From Photobacterium halotolerans DSM 18316 (GTDB lineage Bacteria > Pseudomonadota > Gammaproteobacteria > Enterobacterales > Vibrionaceae): a stretch of DNA of 55,974 nucleotides. The notes below the pieces were generated by a model. The model was not told where the DNA came from. It ran no database searches and saw only the letters and a program-made list of their open reading frames with translations. The DNA lies in assembly GCF_000425165.1 (NCBI RefSeq), contig NZ_KE384324.1, positions 1 to 55,974 on the forward strand. The letters are read 5' to 3'. How positions within the stretch are numbered: position 1 is the stretch's first letter; each line of letters opens with the position of its first letter. This document shows, in pieces, positions 50,098 to 55,974 of the stretch. The position numbers and the translations under genes were made by a program.

Positions 50098-51807
50098 TTA
50101 AGTGCTTGGAATTTTAAGTTTCTGGCCCACCGCCAGTGTATCTGAGCTTAGCTGATTCGCTTGCCGGATACTACTGACGCTGACCCCATAACGGGCAGCA
50201 ATTTTACCGAGAAATTCACCGCGGCGTACCGTATGCTCAACCAGCTTGCGCTGAACCGGAATGTTCAGCTTCTGGCCGACAGCCAGTTCATCGGAGCGCA
50301 AAGCGCTGGCCTGACGAATGCTGTCGAGTGTCACTTTATACTGGCTGGCGATCTTACCCAAAAACTCGCCCCGCTGCACGGTGTGTACCACAATGCTTTG
50401 CGTGATGCTGGCCACGGCGGCACTGCTGTTGGTGCCGCTGCTGTGGCTGGTCGTTTTACCGGCCGGAATGCGCAGTATCTGGCCCACTTTCACCACATTG
50501 GATGACAGCTGGTTCATCTGACGGATGCCCTGGACAGACGAGCTGTATTTATCGGCGATCACGCTCAATGACTCGCCGCTGGCGACCTTGTGTTTGATGC
50601 CGTGCTTGCGGGCGGCAAATAAGGTCCCTTCCGGTGGTTTATCATTGAAATAAGCCAGCACTCCCTTATACACCGCCTCGGAGAGTTTGTTCTGATGGCT
50701 GGTGCTGTTGAGCAAACGCTCTTCGCGCGGATTGGTGATAAACCCGGTTTCAACCAGCAGGGAAGGAATATCCGGCGATTTCAGCACCGCCAGACTGGCA
50801 TGCTCGGGCTTCGACTTATGCAGCTTAGTCACTTTGGCCATTTCGTTCAGCACCCGGCTGGCAACGTCATAGCCTTCCTTTTGTGAATGGCTGAATTGCA
50901 AATCCAGCACCGCCATACTCAGGTACTGATCGTCCTGACCACCGGACAGCACATCGCCACCGCCCAGCAATTCAGACTGCTTCTCGTGCTGTTCGAGCCA
51001 GCGGCCGATTTCGGTATTGGCTCGGCGGGTATTCAATACCCAGACAGACGCCCCTTGCGGCTGCGGTTTATGAAAGCCGTCCGCATGGATGGAAACCAGC
51101 AAATGCGCTTTGTTCTTGCGGGCGATTTCGGAGCGTTTGTTCAGATTGACGAAGTAGTCCCCGCGACGGGTCATGACCGCTTTCATGCCAGGTGTGGCGT
51201 TAATGCGATCCGCCACCTTACGTGCAATGGTCAAAGTGACATTTTTTTCATATTTCCGGCTCGGGCCGATAGAGCCGGGATCTTCGCCACCATGACCGGC
51301 ATCGATAGCCACGATAATATCGTCATTGCCGTAAGGCAGATGAATGCTGTCGACCGCTGTTGCCTTGCTGCCCGCTGCCGCCGATTTGACGGTTTCGGCT
51401 TTAGCGGCGTGCGGCAGATCCAGCACCAGACGATGACTATAATGACCATCCGGAGTGGGTGGCAGTTTAAAAATCTTGGGGGATGTGGTGGAGCGGGTTT
51501 CAAACACCAGACGGGATGTCCCGGTTTCCGGCGGGCTGCTGCTGCGAATTTTCGTCAACACATCGCTGTCTTTGACCACAACCGGTAACGACGATTTCAA
51601 CGAAGTTTCCTTCAGATCAATCACCAGACGATCAGGTTTCGTCAGCGTGAAGTAGGTAAAAGTCGGCTCTTCCTCCATGTCCAGCACCACCCGGGTTTCA
51701 TCCGGGGCAGGCCATACACGAATCCCTTCCACTTCATTAGCCAGAACTGAGCCACTCGCTATCCCGGCAAAAAAAACCGTCAAAGAAAAACTTCTGCGCC
51801 ACCCCAT
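50098..51807 (-). CDS. amiB: N-acetylmuramoyl-L-alanine amidase AmiB, three LysM repeats
   Basis: A 569-residue periplasmic amidase that cleaves septal peptidoglycan during division. Signal peptide about 1-23; AMIN domain about 30-130, which targets the septum; Amidase_3 catalytic domain about 160-390 with the zinc motif [15 protein letters not shown]. The C-terminal part has three LysM repeats, starting near [34 protein letters not shown] and [17 protein letters not shown]. The last two are close copies, suggesting a recent duplication. It lies 14 bases from mutL, 4 bases from tsaE. Confidence 0.95.
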   Translation of the reverse strand: MGWRRSFSLTVFFAGIASGSVLANEVEGIRVWPAPDETRVVLDMEEEPTFTYFTLTKPDRLVIDLKETSLKSSLPVVVKDSDVLTKIRSSSPPETGTSRLVFETRSTTSPKIFKLPPTPDGHYSHRLVLDLPHAAKAETVKSAAAGSKATAVDSIHLPYGNDDIIVAIDAGHGGEDPGSIGPSRKYEKNVTLTIARKVADRINATPGMKAVMTRRGDYFVNLNKRSEIARKNKAHLLVSIHADGFHKPQPQGASVWVLNTRRANTEIGRWLEQHEKQSELLGGGDVLSGGQDDQYLSMAVLDLQFSHSQKEGYDVASRVLNEMAKVTKLHKSKPEHASLAVLKSPDIPSLLVETGFITNPREERLLNSTSHQNKLSEAVYKGVLAYFNDKPPEGTLFAARKHGIKHKVASGESLSVIADKYSSSVQGIRQMNQLSSNVVKVGQILRIPAGKTTSHSSGTNSSAAVASITQSIVVHTVQRGEFLGKIASQYKVTLDSIRQASALRSDELAVGQKLNIPVQRKLVEHTVRRGEFLGKIAARYGVSVSSIRQANQLSSDTLAVGQKLKIPST

Positions 51808-51811
51808 GGAA

Positions 51812-52276
51812 TCAACTCTGCTCCAGTTTCTTTAACAATGCCATCCCGTAGCCGTTGTTTGCCGTCACTTCGACCTGACGGTGCTGATCTACGTAGCGAA
51901 GTTCAATATCCAGATCCGGTGCCGGCAATAATCCGGTGCCTTTTTCCGGCCATTCAACCAGACAGATGGCATCCGGGGTGAAATAGTCACGGATCCCCAT
52001 AAATTCCAGTTCTTCCGGATCGGCCAGACGGTAAAGATCAAAATGGTACACCTGCCAGGGCGGCAGTTCATAAGGTTCCACCAGGGTATAAGTCGGGCTT
52101 TTTACATTGCCCTGATGGCCCAGCGCGCGGATAAAGCCCCGGCAAAAGGTCGTTTTACCGGCACCTAAATCACCGTGAAGGTAAATCGTCGTCTGCCGCT
52201 CACAGGCCTGAGCCAATTGTTGACCAAAGGTCACGGTTGCCGCTTCATCGGCCAACACAATATTCAATGTCTGCAT
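51812..52276 (-). CDS. tsaE: tRNA threonylcarbamoyladenosine biosynthesis ATPase TsaE
   Basis: A 154-residue P-loop protein needed for t6A37 formation by the TsaB-TsaD complex. Walker A is GDLGAGKTT (35-43); [11 protein letters not shown] and [24 protein letters not shown] are the family's conserved runs. It is between nnr (14 bases) and amiB (4 bases), the common order in gammaproteobacteria. Confidence 0.96.
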   Translation of the reverse strand: MQTLNIVLADEAATVTFGQQLAQACERQTTIYLHGDLGAGKTTFCRGFIRALGHQGNVKSPTYTLVEPYELPPWQVYHFDLYRLADPEELEFMGIRDYFTPDAICLVEWPEKGTGLLPAPDLDIELRYVDQHRQVEVTANNGYGMALLKKLEQS

Positions 52277-52290
52277 TGTTGTCGTTATCT

Positions 52291-53796
52291 TTATCTTAGA
52301 TTTATCAATTGTCGAATATACGCAAAGAGATCACCAGCCAGCAAGCCGCGTTCCCCTGACTCGGCAGCCAGATCCGCCGCCCGGCTGTGAATCCACACAC
52401 CAGCCCGGCCAGCTTGCGATAGCGTCAGCCCCTGCGCCAGCAGTCCGCCTATCAGGCCCGCTAATACATCCCCCATTCCACCCGTCGCCATGCCGGGGTT
52501 TCCGGCTATACAGACATAATGCTGCCAGCCATCATACACCACAGTACCGGCTCCTTTCAGCACTACGACCCCACCATAACGCCGCTGGATCTGTTCTGCG
52601 GCGGCAAAACGATCGGCTTCGACCTCTGCGACGGTCAGATTGAGTAATCGGGCGGCCTCACCAGGATGAGGCGTCAAAATGCGGTTCTCTTTATAGTCTG
52701 ATGTCTGAGCCAATAAGTTCAATCCATCTGCATCCAGTACCAGTGACTGATCCTGTCGTACCACACTGTGACTGGCATAGAGCGCTTTTCCCCATGCGCG
52801 CTGACCGAGACCTGGACCTAATACTACAACATCGGCCCAGCCAATTCGGCTGTGGAGCTGTTGATTAGCCTGGTCCAGCCCCCATTGCCAGCCCTGAGCC
52901 ATTATCTCAGGACGCGCGGCCACAATTGCCAGCACATTGTCAGTATGTGTGACGGCTGCCGTCAGACCTGCGCCAGCTCTGGCACAGGCTTCAGATGCCA
53001 GACGAACCGCACCGCCCATCCCCTGATCGCCTCCCAGGCACAGCACCCGGCCGTGACTGCCCTTATGAGCTGTCCGTGAGCGCGGAGGCAGCATGACGGC
53101 AATGTCATCTTGCTGAATCACTCTGACACTGGCCGGTTGCAGCTGCTCCAGCAGCTCGGCAACGCCCAGCCCGGCAAAGATTAACTCCCCCCGGTACAAG
53201 GCGGCCTGCCCGGTCAGCAATCCTCTTTTCATGCCAATAAAGGTGACTGTCTGCCAGGCTTTTACCGTCTCACCCAATATCTGGCCGGTATCGGCACACA
53301 AGCCCGACGGTATATCCACGGAAATAACAGGCTTAGCAGCGGCGTTGAGCGTTGTTATCAGTGCAGCAGCATTACCACGCACGGCACCGGACAACCCGGT
53401 CCCCAGGATAGCATCGACAATCACATCGACCGCTGCATCAATATGTGGCTTCGGCGTGTCAATCTTGCCACCGCAGGCCAGCCAGGCATCCCGGGCCAGC
53501 GCCGCATCGCCCTGTAAACGGGAAGCCTCCCCCAACTGCCACAGCGTGACTGTTAGCCCGGCTTCACGTGCCAGGCGGGCAACCACATAGCCGTCGCCGC
53601 CATTGTTACCACCGCCACAACACACCAGCACATGTTTTGCCGCGGAATGGCAATGCTGAAGGCACTCAAACACTGCCAACCCCGCGTTTTCCATTAACTG
53701 ATACATAGGCCAGCCCAGCTTTTGTGCCGCCTGCTTCTCACCTTCTCGAACCTGCCCGGCCCGAAACGCGGAGCTGGGTAACGACGTTTCTGTCAT
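52291..53796 (-). CDS. nnr: bifunctional NAD(P)H-hydrate repair enzyme Nnr
   Basis: Repairs damaged NAD(P)H hydrates. The N-terminal half (about 1-215) is the YjeF-N epimerase with [20 protein letters not shown]; the C-terminal half (about 225-500) is the ADP-dependent dehydratase of the ribokinase fold with [19 protein letters not shown] and the late [20 protein letters not shown]. The 501-residue length is normal. It heads the leftward nnr-tsaE-amiB-mutL series and is divergent from queG. Confidence 0.96.
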   Translation of the reverse strand: MTETSLPSSAFRAGQVREGEKQAAQKLGWPMYQLMENAGLAVFECLQHCHSAAKHVLVCCGGGNNGGDGYVVARLAREAGLTVTLWQLGEASRLQGDAALARDAWLACGGKIDTPKPHIDAAVDVIVDAILGTGLSGAVRGNAAALITTLNAAAKPVISVDIPSGLCADTGQILGETVKAWQTVTFIGMKRGLLTGQAALYRGELIFAGLGVAELLEQLQPASVRVIQQDDIAVMLPPRSRTAHKGSHGRVLCLGGDQGMGGAVRLASEACARAGAGLTAAVTHTDNVLAIVAARPEIMAQGWQWGLDQANQQLHSRIGWADVVVLGPGLGQRAWGKALYASHSVVRQDQSLVLDADGLNLLAQTSDYKENRILTPHPGEAARLLNLTVAEVEADRFAAAEQIQRRYGGVVVLKGAGTVVYDGWQHYVCIAGNPGMATGGMGDVLAGLIGGLLAQGLTLSQAGRAGVWIHSRAADLAAESGERGLLAGDLFAYIRQLINLR

Positions 53797-53927
53797 GTCG
53801 GTACGACTTCCTTCGCTTTACGTCTGCTTATCAAAGCACACCATACTGGGCATATACTTTAAAATAGTGCCGAAAAGCGTTTCCGGGCACAACAATCCGT
53901 GCTGTATTTTTCGCCATCGCCGATTAT

Positions 53928-53954
53928 TTTTCACTGTGCGAACTGTGCTACACT
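53928..53954 (+). promoter_or_regulatory. candidate queG promoter (extended -10)
   Basis: TGCTACACT (53946-53954) is an extended -10, with a T-rich TTTTTC about 16 bases upstream as the -35. The start would be near 53961, 30 bases before queG. The 195-base gap to nnr must also hold the leftward promoter. Confidence 0.4.
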
Positions 53955-53991
53955 CCGGCCCCCAATTCATCCATCAGACGGCAGCCACATC

Positions 53992-55122
53992 ATGCTCGAC
54001 TATCAACAGCTCGCTAACGACATCAAACAATGGGGGAAAGACCTGGGTTTTCAGCATGTCGGTATCTGCGATGTTGACTTGTCAAAGCACGAGGCGCAGC
54101 TACAACGCTGGCTGGATGCCGGCTATCACGGAGAGATGGACTGGATGGCTCGTCATGGCATGATGCGGGCCCGTCCGGCGGAATTATTGCCCGGAACGAT
54201 CAGAGTCATCAGTGTCAGGATGAACTACCTGCCACCGGAAGCCGGCTTTGCCCAGACCCTGAAACAGCCCGAGAAAGCCTATATCAGCCGTTATGCCCTC
54301 GGCCGTGATTACCATAAGCTGGTCCGTAACCGCCTCAAACAGCTGGGCCAGAAAATCGAGCAGGTTACCGGTGCTTTTGGCTACCGGCCTTTTGTCGATT
54401 CAGCGCCCATTCTGGAGCGCCCGCTCGCGGAAAAAGCCGGATTAGGCTGGACGGGCAAGCATTCCCTCATATTAAGTGAGGATGCAGGTTCCTGGTTCTT
54501 TCTCGGTGAGCTTCTGATTGATTTACCCTTGCCCACAGATGAGCCCGTAGACAATCAATGCGGTAAATGTGTGGCCTGCATCACCAGCTGCCCGACTCAG
54601 GCCATTGTCGCTGAAGGTGTGGTCGATGCGCGCCGCTGTATCTCCTACCTGACCATAGAGCTGGACGGTCCTATTCCGGAAGAATTCCGCGAAGCCATGG
54701 GTAACCGGATTTACGGCTGCGATGACTGCCAACTGGTGTGCCCCTACAACCGGGAGTCGGCGATCACGGATGAACAGGATTACCACTGCCGGCCGCAGCT
54801 CTATCAGCAAGATCTGCTGACATTATTCAACTGGGACGAAGCCACGTTCTTGAAAAACACCGAAGGCTCGCCCATTCGGCGCATCGGCCATCTCAAGTGG
54901 CTACGCAATCTCAGTGTCGCTATTGGTAATGCTCCCTACACTCCGGCACTGCTGAACGCCTTGATTGAACGTAAAGGGTTGGACAGTATGCTGGATGAAC
55001 ACCTTGACTGGTCAATCCATCGTCAAATAGCCAGGCGGGATGAAGCCCGTGTGGATGTCGTAGCCAATAAAACCAAGCGGCTGATCCGTATCGTCGAAAA
55101 AGGACTTCCCCGAGACGCCTGA
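53992..55122 (+). CDS. queG: epoxyqueuosine reductase QueG
   Basis: Cobalamin- and Fe-S-dependent enzyme for the last step of queuosine synthesis in tRNA. Two ferredoxin-type clusters are visible: CGKCVACITSCPTQAI and CDDCQLVCPYNRE; HEAT-like helices follow at the C terminus. I chose the ATG at 53992 (MLDYQQLANDIKQWGKDLGF, the family's start; 376 residues). A frame 31 codons longer has no similarity. The gene is divergent from nnr, the usual order, and is followed by the DnaA-box region. Confidence 0.95.
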   Translation: MLDYQQLANDIKQWGKDLGFQHVGICDVDLSKHEAQLQRWLDAGYHGEMDWMARHGMMRARPAELLPGTIRVISVRMNYLPPEAGFAQTLKQPEKAYISRYALGRDYHKLVRNRLKQLGQKIEQVTGAFGYRPFVDSAPILERPLAEKAGLGWTGKHSLILSEDAGSWFFLGELLIDLPLPTDEPVDNQCGKCVACITSCPTQAIVAEGVVDARRCISYLTIELDGPIPEEFREAMGNRIYGCDDCQLVCPYNRESAITDEQDYHCRPQLYQQDLLTLFNWDEATFLKNTEGSPIRRIGHLKWLRNLSVAIGNAPYTPALLNALIERKGLDSMLDEHLDWSIHRQIARRDEARVDVVANKTKRLIRIVEKGLPRDA

Positions 55123-55282
55123 CACCAGTACCGCACGTCACCTTCGTTTGCGGGTGAATCACGGGCTACAAAACGCGATCCCGATCAGCCTTTTTTGTAT
55201 GTGGAAAACAATTTCATTTGCACCATTTTGGTTATGAACACTGGTTATTAAGCACAAGCTGAAGCTGTTTGATTTAATAATG
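55123..55282. other. intergenic region immediately after queG
   Basis: About 160 bases with no gene. GATCCCGATC followed by AGCCTTTTTTG (55170-55198) has a T run but a poor stem, so it is a weak candidate for the queG terminator. The rest is A/T-rich and leads into the DnaA-box cluster. Confidence 0.35.
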
Positions 55283-55363
55283 TTATTCACTATGATCATT
55301 ATCTGATCACCCTGTTCACAACTTTGAAATCACTACAATTAAACACATAAAAAACAATGAGTT

Positions 55364-55388
55364 AAACAATCAAAGAAAGATTGTTTTT
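55364..55388 (+). terminator. A/T-rich hairpin with T run
   Basis: AAACAATC, AAAGAAA, GATTGTTTTT form an 8-bp stem followed by T residues. It could end the queG transcript, but it is 240 bases downstream and its stem is weak. Confidence 0.35.
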
Positions 55389-55415
55389 CTGTAGATACTG
55401 GGGATAATTATTTAC

Positions 55416-55499
55416 ATGCACAGAGTTATGCACAGATAGACAGCACAACTAATCAACCGACTTATCCACATACAAAATGATGTGGATAACTCTGTGCAT
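55416..55499. repeat. nested inverted repeats around the DnaA boxes
   Basis: An outer perfect 14-bp inverted repeat (55416-55429 and 55486-55499, ATGCACAGAGTTAT) encloses and partly overlaps an inner perfect 10-bp one (55462-55471 and 55480-55489, TTATCCACAT) with an 8-base spacer. The DnaA-box 9-mers are part of these arms. Confidence 0.85.
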
Positions 55500-55693
55500 T
55501 AGATGATGCAAATTCAGAATTTAGTTTGGATAACAGCAGACCCAAGTGTATAAACACTCATGTGCCTTGGGGCTGATTTGACGTGCAGACAATATTGTAG
55601 TGTAGCCCATATTGGCTAAACAACATTGACTGTCATCATTGATGGTCGCCAATACTTCTCAGTATGGGAGTACAGAGCATCTTATTCTCAGAC

Positions 55694-55717
55694 AAAAAAA
55701 CAACCTTTCGGCTGTCT
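55694..55717 (-). terminator. intrinsic terminator of a leftward transcript from beyond the right edge
   Basis: On the minus strand ACAGCC, GAAA, GGTTGT then seven T residues. The GAAA loop is a GNRA tetraloop and one pair is G-U. No gene on this strand in the window ends here, so it should serve an RNA or gene that begins to the right, most simply the tRNA-Gly-like unit. Confidence 0.75.
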
Positions 55718-55909
55718 TGACTGGTTTGGGATGATGTTGATTTCAGCTCACTGATACTTATGTAAGCTTGAGGTGGTCAGGACATTGTCCGATAGAACCT
55801 CGCGAGGCAAAGCTCTGACCTCAAAGACTATTACTTCACAGTAATGGTTGTGTGATTCTACAGCTTTCAATGTACTAAGCTGTGATCTTCCTATCAAGTA
55901 GGAAATTTT
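55718..55909 (-). ncRNA. multi-hairpin transcribed tail, unassigned
   Basis: Between the tRNA-like sequence and the terminator are five stems: 55768-55774 with 55818-55824 (enclosing a palindrome CCTCGCGAGG at 55798-55807), 55830-55834 with 55841-55845, 55860-55866 with 55877-55883, and 55888-55893 with 55899-55904. The order recalls degenerate tRNA arms (an AGCTTAGT-like D arm on the minus strand), but no full cloverleaf can be drawn. No open reading frame of note. It may be tRNA-derived debris or a structured RNA. Confidence 0.3.
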
Positions 55910-55974
55910 GAGCGACACACGAGGTTCCTGATCTTCAAGGAACCGGGCGTGACCTCAACCTTGGCAAGGTTGCG
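55910..55974 (-). pseudogene. tRNA-Gly(GCC)-like sequence with abnormal T arm, cut by window edge
   Basis: On the minus strand CAACC-TTGCCAA-GGTTG (55972-55956) is the anticodon arm of tRNA-Gly(GCC), followed by AGGTC, the usual variable-loop text. The expected T arm then fails: in place of the GTTCGAAT loop there is a 7-bp hairpin GGTTCCT/AGGAACC (55944-55923), and only afterwards CTCGT, an acceptor-like GTGTCGC and TCA. The 5' half is outside the window. It may be a tRNA pseudogene, a tRNA with an inserted stem, or a hybrid unit left by recombination within a tRNA array. Confidence 0.45.

Larger units (their letters stand above)
55283..55500. promoter_or_regulatory. cluster of DnaA-box sequences, datA-like by position
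   Basis: Three 9-mers fit TTATNCACA exactly: 55426-55434 (TTATGCACA, plus), 55462-55470 (TTATCCACA, plus) and 55481-55489 (TTATCCACA, minus). Two more have one mismatch: 55283-55291 (TTATTCACT, plus) and 55491-55499 (TAATGCACA on minus). The stretch is A/T-rich with two GATC sites just after the first box. In E. coli the DnaA-titrating, ATP-hydrolysis-promoting datA locus lies beside queG and tRNA-Gly genes; here the neighbours are queG and a tRNA-Gly-like sequence. A perfect IHF consensus was not found by eye. Confidence 0.6.

Noticed and set aside
55283..55500. A chromosomal replication origin
   Set aside because: DnaA boxes and A/T-rich DNA are present, but the usual origin neighbours (mnmG, mioC, dnaA, parAB or rctB) and clear 13-mer unwinding repeats are missing. 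A datA-like site fits the neighbourhood better.
55561..55690. Short inverted repeats (such as CATCATTGATG) as an insertion-sequence remnant
   Set aside because: No target duplication, no transposase fragment and arms too short; ordinary in A/T-rich spacer DNA.
55910..55974. A tRNA-Ala(GGC) on the plus strand at the right edge
   Set aside because: The plus strand also shows a 7-base anticodon-like loop with GGC, but the flanking bases match no tRNA-Ala arms, whereas the minus strand continues with tRNA-Gly variable-loop text and ends in a terminator in the right direction.
55694..55974. An IscB/TnpB guide RNA (HEARO) or a retron msr-msd
   Set aside because: Several hairpins suggested this, but no conserved guide-RNA core, no nuclease or reverse-transcriptase frame in the window, and no flanking inverted repeats of a retron are visible.

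Overview
The window looks like an origin-proximal stretch of the main chromosome of a gammaproteobacterium of the family Vibrionaceae. The evidence is the sodium-driven flagellar motor protein MotX next to purA, a DUF2780 (VcgC/VcgE-type) secreted protein, the cysG-cysD-cysN-permease-cysC-cysQ cluster, and the rpsF-priB-rpsR-rplI and amiB-mutL-miaA-hfq-hflX-hflK-hflC blocks. Genus cannot be settled by eye. The moderately high GC and the odd tRNA-like material at the right edge would fit Photobacterium or a relative, but that is a guess. Nearly everything is core genome; I see no prophage, insertion sequence, integron or CRISPR array.

Layout. 1-630: leader and three tandem promoters of an rRNA operon that reads leftward out of the window. 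629-7539: leftward sulfate-assimilation operon cysG-cysD-cysN-SLC13 permease-cysC-cysQ. 7930-13239: cpdB, a Crp-like regulator, elaA-like acetyltransferase, oapA/ytfB divergent from fklB, and a DUF2780 protein. 13384-17649: leftward cysJ-cysI-cysH, the rest of the sulfite-producing and sulfite-reducing pathway; the siroheme for CysI is made by CysG of the first operon. 17816-22966: small hypothetical, outer-membrane barrel, pspG, dusA, DUF3597 protein and a secreted subtilisin-like protease, all leftward. 23489-26139: rightward zinc metallopeptidase, zur, cheX-like gene and a cold-shock gene. 26211-28449: pgi and a long spacer with a palindromic operator-like element in front of an FMN reductase gene. 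29094-31721: a divergent pair, a GNAT-C39 peptidase fusion and a RimK-type ATP-grasp ligase, which is the least understood gene system here. 31827-42778: alr, dnaB, a DUF481 protein, then rplI-rpsR-priB-rpsF, rlmB, rnr, motX and purA. 42901-53796: DUF2065 gene and the hflC-hflK-hflX-hfq-miaA-mutL-amiB-tsaE-nnr series. 53992-55122: queG, divergent from nnr.

The last 850 bases are the most unusual DNA. Next to queG lies an AT-rich stretch with a cluster of DnaA-box sequences arranged as nested inverted repeats. From general knowledge, in E. coli the DnaA-titrating locus datA lies between queG and the glyVXY tRNA-Gly(GCC) genes; here the same gene neighbour is followed by a leftward-reading tRNA-Gly(GCC)-like sequence cut by the window edge, with an aberrant T arm, a multi-hairpin tail and an intrinsic terminator.

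How parts work together: the two cys operons and the permease would carry sulfate from uptake through APS, PAPS and sulfite to sulfide. The ribosomal-protein, RNA-modification and RNA-decay genes (rlmB, rnr, dusA, miaA, queG, tsaE, hfq) form a translation and RNA-handling set. Envelope functions are oapA, amiB, pspG, the hflKC complex and the outer-membrane proteins. All names rest on reading protein motifs and gene order; no database search was run.
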